Shown piece by piece: positions 19,288 to 30,388 of a DNA stretch of 64,000 nt (its first letter is position 1; each line of letters opens with the position of its first letter). Made by a program: the position numbers and the translations under genes. The DNA comes from Kluyveromyces lactis (lineage: Eukaryota; Ascomycota; Saccharomycetes; Saccharomycetales; Saccharomycetaceae): NCBI RefSeq assembly GCF_000002515.2, contig NC_006042.1, forward strand, positions 868,001 to 932,000, read 5' to 3'. Below the pieces are notes generated by a model. It saw only the letters and a list, made by a program, of their open reading frames with translations, was not told the DNA's origin and ran no database searches.

Positions 19288-21102
19288 ATGAGAATCTCTC
19301 AGAAGTTACAGCGAGCGCATGAGGAGCGCGAGGATGCTACGTTCTCGTTCGAGTTCTTTGTTCCAAAAACATCTCAGGGTGTCCAAAACTTATACGAACG
19401 TATGGATCGTATGTATCAGACCCAACCTGAATTTATTGATATCACATGGAACGCCGGTGGTCGTCTAAGCATGCTTTCCACGGACCTTGTGGCCACATCT
19501 CAAGGTGTTTTAGGACTTGAGACGTGTATGCACTTAACATGTACCAACATGCCAGTGTCACAGATCGATGATGCTTTAAAGAAGGCTTACGATGCGGGAT
19601 GTGAAAATATTCTTGCGTTGAGAGGTGATCCACCTATCAATTCTTTAGGAGAAGAAGAAGAATGGAAGCCTTGTGAAAACGGATTCAGATACGCCAAGGA
19701 TTTAGTTTCTTACATACGTGAACAATACGGGGACCATTTTGATATTGGTGTAGCTGCTTATCCTGAAGGTCATCCTGAATGTGACTGCGATGACAAACTG
19801 TTGCTTCATTTGAAGGAGAAAGTGGACTGTGGTGCCGATTTCATGGTTACTCAGATGTTTTACGATGTCGATAAATTCCTTGACTGGTGTGCTAGAGTAC
19901 GTGAGGCCGGTATCTCCATCCCTATCATCCCAGGGATTATGCCTATCACATCATATCCTTCTTTCATTCGTAGAACGCAGTGGTGTCAAATCAATGTTCC
20001 TGACAATTTCCTCGAACTATTGGAACCAGTGAAGGATGACGATCAATTGGTTAGAGATGTAGGAACAGAGTTGATGGTAGAACTTTGTCAAAAGTTGCTT
20101 GATTCAGGTTATGTCAACCATTTGCATATGTACACTATGAACTTAGAAAAGGCATCATTAATGATCTTGGAGAAATTAGATTTGTTAAAGAGGAGTAACG
20201 TTGGTAAGGATGTCATAGAACCATTGGAACCTCTACCTTGGAGGAAATCGTTGAATCCAAAGAGAAGGAACGAATTGGTCCGTCCAATCTTTTGGCAAAA
20301 AAGACCATATTCATACGTCGCAAGAACCTCCTTGTGGAACGAGGACGAATTCCCTAACGGTCGTTTCGGTGACTCTTCATCTCCAGCCTACGGTGATTTA
20401 GATCTTTGTGGTCATTCTTTGATTAGACAATCTGTAAAGAAATCCATCGAATTATGGAGTACTCCACAGACCTTGGATGACATGTCAAACTTGGTAACCT
20501 CGTATTTGGAAGGGAAACTTAAGTGTTTGCCATGGTCGGATGTTCCATTGAACCACGAAGTTGATGACATTTTGAAACATTTGATCGATCTTAACAAACA
20601 CCACATTTTTACCATTAACTCTCAACCAAAGGTCAACGGAAAACCATCCACAGATCCTGTGGTAGGCTGGGGTCCTACTAAAGGTTACGTTTACCAAAAA
20701 GAATATCTAGAATTTTTATTACCAAGAGAAAAGTTACCATTATTCCAAGAAATTTGCCAAGAACACAGCGATCATCTGACTTACTTCGCCATCGATTCTC
20801 AAGATAATCTAGCGACAAACCATCCAGAAGATTCAAGAGCCAATGCCGTGACTTGGGGTGTTTTCCCTGGAAGTGAAATTTTACAACCAACTATTGTGGA
20901 AAAAGCGTCCTTCCTAGCATGGAAGGAAGAGTTCTTCACTATCTTGAAAGAATGGAAATTGACCTTCGTGGAACATAAGGCAACAGAATCGGTAAACTTG
21001 GTCAATCACATCATCGACAATTACGTTTTGATCAACGTTGTTGATAACGATTTCATTTCAACGAACGACACAATCTACGATCTTCTACAGCAGTTGTACT
21101 AG
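19288..21102 (+). CDS. MET13: Methylenetetrahydrofolate reductase
   Basis: The 604-residue protein has the two-part layout of eukaryotic MTHFR (S. cerevisiae Met13 has 600). The N-terminal FAD-binding TIM barrel (about 1-300) has the motifs FSFEFFVPKT, DITWNAGG, LTCTNMP, ENILALRGDPP and FMVTQMFYDVDKFLDW. The C-terminal regulatory and S-adenosylmethionine-binding domain follows the linker WRKSLNPKRRNE and contains RTSLWNEDEFPNGRFGDSSSPA, LKCLPWSD and NAVTWGVFPG. It reduces 5,10-methylene-THF to 5-methyl-THF for methionine synthesis. Sequence and neighbours identify Met13 rather than the minor isozyme Met12. Relative to S. cerevisiae Met13, one glycine appears to be missing in the NAGGGR stretch (here NAGGR), and a small acidic insertion follows GDPP. 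The paired E-boxes upstream fit sulfur regulation. Confidence 0.96.
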   Translation: MRISQKLQRAHEEREDATFSFEFFVPKTSQGVQNLYERMDRMYQTQPEFIDITWNAGGRLSMLSTDLVATSQGVLGLETCMHLTCTNMPVSQIDDALKKAYDAGCENILALRGDPPINSLGEEEEWKPCENGFRYAKDLVSYIREQYGDHFDIGVAAYPEGHPECDCDDKLLLHLKEKVDCGADFMVTQMFYDVDKFLDWCARVREAGISIPIIPGIMPITSYPSFIRRTQWCQINVPDNFLELLEPVKDDDQLVRDVGTELMVELCQKLLDSGYVNHLHMYTMNLEKASLMILEKLDLLKRSNVGKDVIEPLEPLPWRKSLNPKRRNELVRPIFWQKRPYSYVARTSLWNEDEFPNGRFGDSSSPAYGDLDLCGHSLIRQSVKKSIELWSTPQTLDDMSNLVTSYLEGKLKCLPWSDVPLNHEVDDILKHLIDLNKHHIFTINSQPKVNGKPSTDPVVGWGPTKGYVYQKEYLEFLLPREKLPLFQEICQEHSDHLTYFAIDSQDNLATNHPEDSRANAVTWGVFPGSEILQPTIVEKASFLAWKEEFFTILKEWKLTFVEHKATESVNLVNHIIDNYVLINVVDNDFISTNDTIYDLLQQLY

Positions 21103-22192
21103 TAAATTGCCAGCTTATCCCCACCTCTTTATTTTTTTTTTCTTCAACTTTTGGTTGGTTTAACAACACACTCTTTGCATTTCAACATGGTTAATATTAA
21201 TTAATTCACCACACTTGTTCGGGTTTATGGTTTATGATTTTTTCTGCATTTCAACAACAGCATATAACATCGCAATATTATTCTACATTCAGAGTTCAAC
21301 ATTTCTGAATAAAAAATATTCTTGTTTCAACAACAAATATTACACACTTGCTTCTTTGTGACTCCTCGGTAATGTCGCCTGTACCTTTTCTGTATATACA
21401 AGTGAATTATTCACCTTAAGAATACACACATTTATATATTGCTACATATATATATGTACACGTATATTGTCATTCAGTAAGAGAAAGAACTATGTGCTAA
21501 CATATCATGTCCAATTTCGCTGTTGAATTAGCACCCTTGGCTACAACTTGAAACTATTACTTCGTAATTTGTGTAAGCTGTTCCAATCCGAAATCACCGT
21601 GTGGCTATAGTTACAGTTCCCCTAATCTCGCATTTCATTTTTTTTTCCACAGTATTTTTCGGTTCTCATTTATTTATGTGAACCCATGCACCAGTAAAGG
21701 GCTTTTCCAAAATTACCGATTTGAATGTCGAGAAAGTTTAAATCTTCATACAATTCATATGAAGTTTAGCATTGAGGACCAGATCAAGAAAGAGAGAAAA
21801 GGACTTCTTCACTGTTTCTGAAGTGCGTCTGAACCCCCCTTTTAAGAATTTATAGCCAAACCAGATATAATAGCTTTCACCGTGCTAGCTGCTGATTGTT
21901 GTACTTTTAGAGCTGCCAGAACAAGGTGTTCGAATAGACAATATCCGAAAGGTTTAATTAGCCTTTAGGGGTTCTACTGAAGAGAACGAAGAAGTTGAGA
22001 AAAGTGTAAGGCGGGGAAGGGAATATCTGAACTTTCCTAACAGCTAAAACTGATAGAAGGCGTTACATTGTCACTTGATATCTAAGTGACCAGTGTAACT
22101 TTTTGAAAAGGGAGAAAATTCGCCAAAAACCCACAATAACAAGAACTTGGGAAGCATTCAAGCAAGACTAGTCAACTAGAAGGCATTTAGTT
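21103..22192. other. Intergenic region MET13 - YBR225W-like gene
   Basis: This 1.09-kb AT-rich region between co-oriented genes holds short TA repeats near 21430-21470. I see no gene or clear factor site. A TCCGAAA string near 21946 was checked as a possible centromere element III and rejected. Confidence 0.45.
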
Positions 22193-24073
22193 ATGTCTGG
22201 TTTACCTTTATCCCTACAAATGGAGCCTGTTGTTCACACGTCGTCTACACCTGTTTCTGTGCGTGAACGTGAGCGTGGTCAGCCGCAGACTAATGTTAAA
22301 AATCTGCCGAGAAAACACAAATCGAAGTCTATAACAGCTTTAACAAGCTCAAGCTCTCCAGATATTAAACAGCCAAGTTTGAAATGGAATGTACTACCGA
22401 AAATTGGTGAGACGTTGCATCAACGGAAACATTCCATGAATGTGACATACACAGATTCAATGCATATAGCGTATGATCCAAGGTACAATTCTAGATTGAG
22501 CAAGTTCGATACATTTATTCAGTTTAATGAACAATGCGAGTTGTCTGATGTGATAACAATGGCCCCAACAAGGCTTGAGTCCTTTGTCAAATTTTTGAAT
22601 TATTATTACGAATCGAAAAAATTCATGACTAATACTGAAGAACGAGCTTTCGAAACATCACATTATCCCGGTACAATTGATGGGATCAATTTTCTCGAAG
22701 TTGATTATCTCATACAGCTATGGTACCTACAATGTCTCCGATTCTTACATAAGACTCAATCACTTTCATTTTCCCCCAACATTGTGCAGTCACTTCTTCA
22801 GCGTCGTCAACGTGCAAAACATAGATCTGTGAGTAATGGGTTTGTTGACCCAGATATCCTAGTTATAAGGTCTAACATGAGTGACTCGTTCTGGGGCTGG
22901 CAAGTTGCATACGATGAGCCAAGTCTAAATATCGTAGACTACGAGTTCGAAGTCTCAATATTTTCGAAAGCTAGTCAAGATATACTTGCTCTGCCTATGT
23001 GTGCCACATTGAGTGAATTGACCGTCAAAGATGTTATGGGAAGATCAACGGATGATTTAGAAGACGGTATTAGCCCAATAGATTCACTCGAACAACAAGA
23101 ACGTAGCGATTCTGATGTTTCATCCATTACTGCCGATTCCGCGGGCAAAAATTCCATAAACTCTAGAAACTCCTCTACCACTTCGAATAAGTTGATGAAA
23201 GCCGCCCATGCAGGTACATCGGGCTTGGCTCATTTATTCAAAAAGAAAAGTAGTACTGCACTTTCGACAGCATCTCCCACATTAGACACTATAACCACTA
23301 CTGATACCATAAACCCAACAACTGCAATATCTGATTCTGGTACACTAACTCTAAAGAATAAATGGTTAGAAAATTATTATTCAAAAAAATTATCAAACTA
23401 TTCAAGTGTACATTCTCCTTGCTGTTATGAAACTCCTACGTCTACTCCTCTCGAAGAAGGTTTTGACGAGAAGAAAGTGCTGGAGTATAAATTACAATAC
23501 CTGAAGATCAAATTACCTTTTCAAGACAATTCAATACCTTCGATGTTGTGTCCAAATTTATGGTTTCATTTAAGATTTGATGAATGGAGGTCCGTTCTGC
23601 AAGAAATTTACCGATGCTTAGTACCAGGCGGTTCGATACAAACGGAAAATTTTGATTTTAAGGGATCAAGCATTGATACTGACGATGAATGTTCTAATGC
23701 AACAACATCAGAGTTCAGGAAATTTTTGGATGCCGCAGCGCTGGAAGCTATGAAAGTGAACATCCAGATTTTCCCAATGAGACATTTAGTACATATGTTA
23801 AATGAAGTGGGATTTGTTAATGTTAAATGTTGCATTTTAAGTTTGAAGCGTGGTGACTTGGTTAATAACTTAGGGTTCATGTATGAGTTTATGGCAATGT
23901 GTCATTACGATTCAATCGTCAAAAAGTACTTGTCCGATCCGTCGTTATACCCAGAAGATACCTATCCTCCAACATTTCCAATGCGTTACTTCAACGAGCA
24001 TATCAACTCCGTCGACAATCACGTTGGTGCACTTAGAATGGTTTGCATAACTGCCGAAAAGCCACTACGATAA
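22193..24073 (+). CDS. YBR225W-like protein with degenerate methyltransferase-like region
   Basis: The 626-residue protein has no signal peptide or membrane segment. It has a basic disordered N-terminus (about 1-90), a folded region (about 90-270), and a Ser/Thr/Asn-rich linker (about 295-400). The C-terminal region (about 425-626) includes WRSVLQEIYRCLVPGGSIQT, which looks like the late core motif of class I methyltransferases (EiyRvLkPGG). A leucine-rich helix follows (MRHLVHMLNEVGF). I do not see an intact glycine-rich S-adenosylmethionine motif I, so catalysis is doubtful. Its place between TDP1 and MCX1, on the plus strand, matches S. cerevisiae YBR225W, whose function is unknown. The orthology is inferred from position more than from remembered sequence. 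Confidence 0.65.
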   Translation: MSGLPLSLQMEPVVHTSSTPVSVRERERGQPQTNVKNLPRKHKSKSITALTSSSSPDIKQPSLKWNVLPKIGETLHQRKHSMNVTYTDSMHIAYDPRYNSRLSKFDTFIQFNEQCELSDVITMAPTRLESFVKFLNYYYESKKFMTNTEERAFETSHYPGTIDGINFLEVDYLIQLWYLQCLRFLHKTQSLSFSPNIVQSLLQRRQRAKHRSVSNGFVDPDILVIRSNMSDSFWGWQVAYDEPSLNIVDYEFEVSIFSKASQDILALPMCATLSELTVKDVMGRSTDDLEDGISPIDSLEQQERSDSDVSSITADSAGKNSINSRNSSTTSNKLMKAAHAGTSGLAHLFKKKSSTALSTASPTLDTITTTDTINPTTAISDSGTLTLKNKWLENYYSKKLSNYSSVHSPCCYETPTSTPLEEGFDEKKVLEYKLQYLKIKLPFQDNSIPSMLCPNLWFHLRFDEWRSVLQEIYRCLVPGGSIQTENFDFKGSSIDTDDECSNATTSEFRKFLDAAALEAMKVNIQIFPMRHLVHMLNEVGFVNVKCCILSLKRGDLVNNLGFMYEFMAMCHYDSIVKKYLSDPSLYPEDTYPPTFPMRYFNEHINSVDNHVGALRMVCITAEKPLR

Positions 24074-24207
24074 ACTTTTAGGTTCCGTACATACTTTTTT
24101 AATATTTACAGGAGTATTTTGCATTAAATTAATCGTTAATTAACTGTCAAATCCTTTGCAAATGTTCATGTTTTTTTGAATCGTAATCGCATTATTACAT
24201 AAAATAC

Positions 24208-25725
24208 TTAATTCTCCATCTTATAAGACTTTCCTTTTTTTTCCAAAGTTCCAACTCTACCAAAACGTTTATCAAATTCTTTACCTAGCTGTTCATCCTC
24301 CTTATAAACGTCGATCACGAATTGGTCTTGTTCACCGCGAGAATAGTATTTGGCCTTTACTTTAGTACTTAGCGAATGTTCCTTATGCTGTAATGCCTTC
24401 ACAGTTTCTTCGTTAACCAGAACATAAGAAATACCAGAGTCTGGACATTCGTAGTTCACATTCAATAATAATCTTTCCATTATGCCTCTTAAACCTCTTG
24501 CACCTGTTCCCTCTTTTAACGCAAACTGTGCAACACGCTTCAGAGCCTTTTCTGTGACACCTAGTGTTACGCCAAACTGTTTAAAGATGTACTCATACTG
24601 GTGTAAGAGAGCATTGCGTGGTTCTTTCAAGATATGGAACAAATCTGTCTGTTTTAATGGTTCTAAAGCAGTTACGATAGGCACTCTTCCGATTAGCTCT
24701 GGAATTATTCCATAGCTGACTAAGTCACTTGGTGTGACGAAGTTCAATGCAGATATGGTCTTACCGTCACCGATATCGATGTGTTCTATGGTATTAGAGA
24801 ATCTTAGCTTTTTGGAGTCTGATTCTTTATCATTGGCTGTTGCATCTGGGTTTTTAATGCGCTCAATACGTTTAACTATATGTTTATCAAGACCAACGAA
24901 AGCACCCATAAGCATGAAAAGAATGTTGGACGTATCCACGACGAAAGTTTCCTCTTTCTTGGCAGCTGTTTGATTATTCTTATCATCCTTCTTTTTATTC
25001 ACTGGACGTTTGAGAGTCAACTCAACACCATGTCCCTCCAATATCTTCAACAATGATTGCTGAACACCTTCCCCTGAAACATCTTTTGTACCAATACTAG
25101 CTGCGGGTTTGGCAAGTTTGTCTACTTCGTCGAGAACAATGATACCTTTTTCGGCCTTGGCAACATCGTAGTCTGCATTTATTAATAACCTCTCTATACA
25201 AACTTCCACATCTTCACCAATATAACCCGCTTGGGTCAATTGCGTACAGTCAGTGATAGCAATTGGAACATCAAGCATCCTCGCAAGGGTAGTCGCTAAT
25301 AACGTTTTACCAGAACCGCTGGGTCCAACCACCATCAAATTACTTTTAGAAAGTTCCAAATCTTCGTCATCGTTGTCTAGTTCTAAAGACAGCTGACGCT
25401 GTAAGTTACGCATGCCTTGTTCAGCTTCTGTAGATGTGAATTCAATTGGGGATGTGCTATCTAACTTCTTCTGTTGCTCTTCGAGTAACTTTCTCTGTAG
25501 GCGAGCTTCTAGCTTCTTCTGTTTGTCATTGACTCTCAAATAGTGATTATATACAGCAACACTGCAGACCTTCTTCCCATCATTTTGACCAACAATATAT
25601 TCGTCAAGAAAATTCTTTAATTCTTTAGGTGATGGTATCTTGTTCTTTGAACCATGGATCAGTTTAGATGATGCACTAAAGCATATCCTACTATGACTAA
25701 AATTCCTTACCCCTAGACTTAGCAT
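24208..25725 (-). CDS. MCX1: Mitochondrial ClpX-like AAA+ unfoldase Mcx1
   Basis: The 505-residue AAA+ protein has a mitochondrial-type N-terminus, then SPKELKNFLDEYIVGQNDGKK as in ClpX. It has Walker A GPSGSGKT (134-141), Walker B IIVLDE (195-200), the ClpX pore-loop region GYIGEDVE, the sensor segment GRVPIVTALEPL and the C-terminal ALKEGTGARGLRGIME. The zinc-binding domain of bacterial ClpX is absent, as expected for Mcx1. A low-complexity lysine-rich insertion lies near residues 240-255. Mcx1 works in the matrix; it activates ALA synthase Hem1 in heme synthesis and has no ClpP partner in yeasts. It is divergent from SLX1, as in S. cerevisiae (YBR227C-YBR228W). Confidence 0.94.
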   Translation of the reverse strand: MLSLGVRNFSHSRICFSASSKLIHGSKNKIPSPKELKNFLDEYIVGQNDGKKVCSVAVYNHYLRVNDKQKKLEARLQRKLLEEQQKKLDSTSPIEFTSTEAEQGMRNLQRQLSLELDNDDEDLELSKSNLMVVGPSGSGKTLLATTLARMLDVPIAITDCTQLTQAGYIGEDVEVCIERLLINADYDVAKAEKGIIVLDEVDKLAKPAASIGTKDVSGEGVQQSLLKILEGHGVELTLKRPVNKKKDDKNNQTAAKKEETFVVDTSNILFMLMGAFVGLDKHIVKRIERIKNPDATANDKESDSKKLRFSNTIEHIDIGDGKTISALNFVTPSDLVSYGIIPELIGRVPIVTALEPLKQTDLFHILKEPRNALLHQYEYIFKQFGVTLGVTEKALKRVAQFALKEGTGARGLRGIMERLLLNVNYECPDSGISYVLVNEETVKALQHKEHSLSTKVKAKYYSRGEQDQFVIDVYKEDEQLGKEFDKRFGRVGTLEKKGKSYKMEN

Positions 25726-26191
25726 CCTAAATTCAAGTACTTGAATCTAAAGAAATCGATAATTATAGTGACAGTCCTTAAAATTAATATCACTCGGGTG
25801 CAACAGAATTAAAAGACTGCTGGAGTAAAGTTTTGTGGCTTTCTTATTCTTCTTCAACAATCACCAAATAGCTCTTTAGATCATTTCAACATTAAACATG
25901 AATTTTTCAAAGGTTTCCATTGAAGACCTGAAAGAGAAGGTGCGCGATGAGAACAGTGAAAAGTATAAATAGAGAGCAACAGCACCCAAGTAGTACTTTG
26001 TTCTTATCATTGGAAATTTTCGTGTATAGAAATAGTAGTATTCTCTATGATTTGACGTATATTGCCATTCAACACTGTGTCCGTTCGCAATATTTTTGAA
26101 GATAAACCAATCGACACTCCAAGAATCCTGGAACAAATATCCAGTTGAGAGGGCCTGATTTCTATTTGAGAATATCACACTAACCACTATT
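25726..26191. other. Divergent promoter region MCX1 / SLX1
   Basis: This 466-bp bidirectional promoter region shows no recognised factor site beyond AT-rich sequence. Confidence 0.4.
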
Positions 26192-27058
26192 ATGTCTAAC
26201 AAACAGCATCGTGTGCCAGATTTTTACTGTTCCTATTTACTAAGATCAATTCCGAAACCAAACTCATTTTACATTGGGTCCTCTCCTGACCCGGTGCGAC
26301 GTCTGCGGCAACATAATGGTGCAGTACGTCGAGGTGGTGCCTATAGAACTAAGAGAAACGGAACAAGGCCATGGAAAATGGTATGTTTTATATATGGATT
26401 CACTAGTAAGATTGCTGCTCTACAGTTTGAGCATGCTTGGCAACATAGTTATAAGACGAGATTTATCGAGAACAACGAGAGATTAGTGACAAAAAAAAAT
26501 ACCAGAAATGGTATTGCTACTAAGTTGGGTAATGCCAGGCTTTTAATGAAGCATCCATACTTTGATAAGATGAATTTACATATCAGATTTTTTGATAGAT
26601 TAGCCTGGGAAAGTTGGGAGTTGAACAAATTCAAAGTTGACTACGGATTGTCACTGTGCGAAGTCGATGAGGCTGTTCTCACAGATGAGTCACAGTTGGA
26701 TGAGTTGGACGAGTTGAATTTAGAAAGGATCAAAGCCTTTTATGAGGATCAAATGGCCCAAGAATCTTCACTTTTGCAGAGATATCAGGATAACTTAACT
26801 TACGACCAAAAGAGTTGTATGATATGTGACAAGAAAATTGACTATATACACGATGAAGGTACACAGATGGTAGGATTCTGTTCGGATGATGAATGTGATT
26901 TTCTTTCATGCCTAAGCTGCCTGTATAAAGAGTTTACTAAAAACTCAAAACAAATAATACCGAAGTCTGGACACTGTCCTAACTGTCATAAATGTTTGGA
27001 ATGGTCCCAAATTGTAAAATACTCCACTGTTCTTCGAGAAAAGCTAATAAAAGACTGA
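26192..27058 (+). CDS. SLX1: Structure-specific endonuclease subunit Slx1
   Basis: The 288-residue protein begins with a GIY-YIG nuclease domain (about 8-95). It has CSYLLRSI and FYIGSSPDP (the GIY and YIG equivalents), the catalytic arginine in VRRLRQHN and the metal-binding glutamate in QFEHAWQHS. A C-terminal RING/PHD-like zinc module (about 210-275) has paired cysteines CMICDKK, CSDDECDFLSCLSC and CPNCHKC. Slx1 with Slx4 cuts branched DNA such as stalled forks and 5' flaps, and matters for rDNA stability in the nucleus. Length and layout match S. cerevisiae Slx1 (304). Its stop lies only 27 bp from the stop of convergent ROT2. Confidence 0.95.
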   Translation: MSNKQHRVPDFYCSYLLRSIPKPNSFYIGSSPDPVRRLRQHNGAVRRGGAYRTKRNGTRPWKMVCFIYGFTSKIAALQFEHAWQHSYKTRFIENNERLVTKKNTRNGIATKLGNARLLMKHPYFDKMNLHIRFFDRLAWESWELNKFKVDYGLSLCEVDEAVLTDESQLDELDELNLERIKAFYEDQMAQESSLLQRYQDNLTYDQKSCMICDKKIDYIHDEGTQMVGFCSDDECDFLSCLSCLYKEFTKNSKQIIPKSGHCPNCHKCLEWSQIVKYSTVLREKLIKD

Positions 27059-27085
27059 GTATATTATTAGATATTTAGTTCGGGT

Positions 27086-29818
27086 CTATAGAATGATTTT
27101 CCAGTCCTGTCCTATTTGAATACCAGGGTTCTTGATAACGTGACTGTGATCTTCATGAATAACTTCGATATTTGTTCTAATATCGTCCAGCTCTAAAGTA
27201 CACGTCTCCGCAACTTTTCCATCGGGATGATGAGCGATAACAATTTTCTCAATAGAAATGTCATTGAAGAAAGATGAAGTATCCTTATGTAATACTGTCC
27301 CATATATAACGTTTTTGTTATATTCCAGCTCGACCTCCAAAAGTTTCCCTTGTTTGTAAGCAAATGTCTCCCCATCATCGACATATAGCCTTCCTTTAGC
27401 AGTACCATATGCTGTTGGTGCTATCACGAGCGTGTAGGGATCATTTTGCATCAATCGTGATGATCTACGATATTGATCTTTTCTGGTGATAATATGACCG
27501 CCTGCTATGTACGCTGGAAGTTTCTCCAATGGTGCAGAAACAGTCTTAGTTTCCAAAGTTCCGAAATGTGCGATTTCTAGATTTTGTAAATCATAGAAGA
27601 CTCCACTAGGGAATGTGATGGGGATAGATTTGGTATTAGCAGAAGTGACAGGCTTCACCAATATGCCCTGTTCACCCAAATAGAATTGGTCATCAATGTC
27701 GTAGAAATTTGCCACATTTGGATGTTCATAGATCATTGGATTCATAATGGGAATTCCTCTTGAATGTGAATCGTGAAAGGCTGTGTATAGCGTCGGTAGT
27801 AGTTGATACCTGAGTCTGATAAATTCAGTTACAACTGACCTTGTTCGCTCGTTCAATAAAAATGGTTCTCGTCTTCTGGTGTCTATATGTGCGTGGGCTC
27901 TGAAAAATGGATACCATATACCAGCCTGATACCAACGGATCAATAGCTCGTCATCTGGGTTTCCGAAAAAGCCAGCTATATCAGCTCCAGTTGCAGGCAT
28001 TCCGACAATGTTATGACTCAATACCATCGGTATGGACAATTGCAAGTATTCCCAGTTAGCTACATTGTCACCGGTCCATGTAGCTGCGGTTCTTTGCGAT
28101 CCAGAAAAGAACGATCTAGTCAAGACGAACGGTCTTTTGTTCGGGTTCATATCAACAAAGGAATCATAGGTGGCCTGGTGAACAGTTAGTCCATACAAGT
28201 TATGCACTGACCTTTCTTCGAATCCATTATAATGAAGAAGATCCTTTGGGGCTGTAGTTTCCGGCCCATCGAATATCGAAGGCTCGTTCATATCATTCCA
28301 TATATAGAGGTTCGATGGCGTAGAAATAAAAGTTTGTACAAATTTTGACCAAAGTTTGCTTGCTAATGGATTGAAAGTATCAATCCAAATGGATTCCCCA
28401 GGCCAACATTGGCCAAAAAACGGTTTGTTCAAAGCGTTTCGCACATATACTTTAGCGGCTATTATGGCTTCGCTAATATGATAGTTTGATTTTATATGCG
28501 GATCAATGAGTGTAACCAAATTCCTTCCTAAGAAAGCTAATTTTGAGAGCATTCTAGTTGGATTCGGAAAAGCATCTGGCTTCCAGGTAAAATATTGCTT
28601 CTGGTCTGTGTACTCTAAATCTAACCATAAAAAGTCGTAGGGTATCTGCCATTTATCCATCAGAGAATCCACGGTGAGCACATCCTTTTCATCATTGTAA
28701 TTCCATCTACACTGGTGGTATCCAACTGAAGAAAGTAAAGGAAGCATTGGTTTTCCTGTAATATTAACATATGACTCTGTAACAAGTTTTGGTGTTTCCT
28801 GAACAATTACAATGAAATCAATGATACCTGATTCTGACATCCAATGAGTGGAAGAGTCGCTGTGTCCGTATTGGATATCAATCCAGGTATCAGATGGGTT
28901 CATCCAAAACAGTCCGATCGACAGTGACTCTTTTATCCCAACAACGAAGGGGATAGAACCATACATAGGCAATGTGGAATTCAACTTATACTGAAAAACA
29001 TCAACATTGTAAAGACGATAAGGGTCAATGTTTGATGTGTCACGTAGTCTCAAAGAATCTGCATGTTCTGCGATACCATAAAGATTAGATATACCATGAA
29101 ACTTAAAGTCTAAGGCTACTGATTCAGGACCAAGCGGGATTGAATCAGATTTTGAGTCCGCAAAGCTATCTTTAAACATGTTGAAGGGCTCTTCTTCTTC
29201 GTTGATGTTCTCGAAATTTTCTTCTAACGTTCTATAATGTTCAAAATTTAGCATATTATCGCTGTTTACCGTTAGAACATCTGCCGAGTCATATTTGACG
29301 TTTATTTGGAAGTCTTGAGAACTCAACGTTACTGTGAACCTATCGGCCGTGAAAGTGAAGTCCTTTTTATTCCAAAAGGTGGGTGACTTTGCAATAACCT
29401 CTTGTCTGATAGGTATGTAGTCCGGATCAAATGCCCAATGTTCAGTCTCATTGTACCTTTGTAAATTGATACCAGCTTTACCTAGTTTAATGCTTCTATG
29501 CTCATCTAACCTAAATCTTACTTTATCGCCGTCAAATAAATCCAAGGTAAAAGGAAGAGGTATCTTGATATCTTTTTGGTTAGCTTTTATGCTCTTGATA
29601 ATAAAACCCTGTATAGTATGATTATTTGTATCAAATTCCAAGCTGCCTTGATCGAGACTATAATGACTGTTCCTGCTTTCTTGGATGTTTTTAGCGTATT
29701 GTCTGTTTCTATGACAGAATCCTGATTGAGAGCATTTTTTTAGCAAGTCATCTTGAAATGCTAATGCTATCCCAAAACTTAGTAACCAACGTAGTAATGT
29801 AGATAGTGATAGCTTCAT
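27086..29818 (-). CDS. ROT2: ER glucosidase II catalytic alpha subunit
   Basis: The 910-residue glycoside hydrolase family 31 protein has a cleavable N-terminal signal peptide (about residues 1-20, LSTLLRWLLSFGIALAF). The catalytic barrel contains PYDFLWLDLEYTDQKQYFTW and WNDMNEPSIFDG, whose Asp is the family's nucleophile. Other conserved segments are WTGDNVANWEYL, GADIAGFFGNPDDELLIRW and FFRAHAHIDTRRREP. With the beta subunit Gtb1 it trims the two inner glucoses from N-glycans in the ER, feeding glycoprotein folding quality control. S. cerevisiae Rot2 has 954 residues, so this is slightly shorter. No ER retention tail is present, as expected because Gtb1 holds it. An acidic stretch (NINEEEEPFN) lies near residue 205. 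Confidence 0.96.
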   Translation of the reverse strand: MKLSLSTLLRWLLSFGIALAFQDDLLKKCSQSGFCHRNRQYAKNIQESRNSHYSLDQGSLEFDTNNHTIQGFIIKSIKANQKDIKIPLPFTLDLFDGDKVRFRLDEHRSIKLGKAGINLQRYNETEHWAFDPDYIPIRQEVIAKSPTFWNKKDFTFTADRFTVTLSSQDFQINVKYDSADVLTVNSDNMLNFEHYRTLEENFENINEEEEPFNMFKDSFADSKSDSIPLGPESVALDFKFHGISNLYGIAEHADSLRLRDTSNIDPYRLYNVDVFQYKLNSTLPMYGSIPFVVGIKESLSIGLFWMNPSDTWIDIQYGHSDSSTHWMSESGIIDFIVIVQETPKLVTESYVNITGKPMLPLLSSVGYHQCRWNYNDEKDVLTVDSLMDKWQIPYDFLWLDLEYTDQKQYFTWKPDAFPNPTRMLSKLAFLGRNLVTLIDPHIKSNYHISEAIIAAKVYVRNALNKPFFGQCWPGESIWIDTFNPLASKLWSKFVQTFISTPSNLYIWNDMNEPSIFDGPETTAPKDLLHYNGFEERSVHNLYGLTVHQATYDSFVDMNPNKRPFVLTRSFFSGSQRTAATWTGDNVANWEYLQLSIPMVLSHNIVGMPATGADIAGFFGNPDDELLIRWYQAGIWYPFFRAHAHIDTRRREPFLLNERTRSVVTEFIRLRYQLLPTLYTAFHDSHSRGIPIMNPMIYEHPNVANFYDIDDQFYLGEQGILVKPVTSANTKSIPITFPSGVFYDLQNLEIAHFGTLETKTVSAPLEKLPAYIAGGHIITRKDQYRRSSRLMQNDPYTLVIAPTAYGTAKGRLYVDDGETFAYKQGKLLEVELEYNKNVIYGTVLHKDTSSFFNDISIEKIVIAHHPDGKVAETCTLELDDIRTNIEVIHEDHSHVIKNPGIQIGQDWKIIL

Positions 29819-30388
29819 TCTCGAAAGCTTTGGCGGCCAATGAATTCAGGCAAGCTATGATATGTGCTCTTTAAATGAACAGATGCTTTTAACGGTTAAC
29901 GTTTCTTAATATAAACTTTTTCCTTTGATATCCAATGTTTACACTTTGCATGCTGACAGAAAAAAATACGTAATGACATTTACTAAATGGAAAAGAAACC
30001 GTTAACTAAACGCAGAAATGGTAGTGGTTAGTCTTAAACTGCTTCACTATTTGACCAATGCTTAACGCATACTCCTCTTACATAATGAATTACTGTTTTC
30101 ATTTAAGCCTCTGAGTCTCATATTTAGGTGTTCGACTCACGCGGTAAACATGCCTTAATCAACTGAATGAAACTCTTTACTGTACTTCGTCCATGGTAAA
30201 GAGAAAGCCTCGAGAAACACACATGAGAGAAATGCACTTAGATGCTACTATGAAACTTTATTTTATCTATAAATATAGCCTGTAAGAAAAGTTCTTAATG
30301 GATACCAGTTAATGGCCGAGTTATCACCGTCTATTCGATTCGAACAAGACCAACAAGTCATTGGTTTAGAATTTTTGAGAGTTTTAAC
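29819..30388. other. Divergent intergenic region ROT2 / GATA-factor gene
   Basis: This 570-bp region serves as promoter for both genes. I see no recognised site apart from AT-rich tracts. Confidence 0.4.
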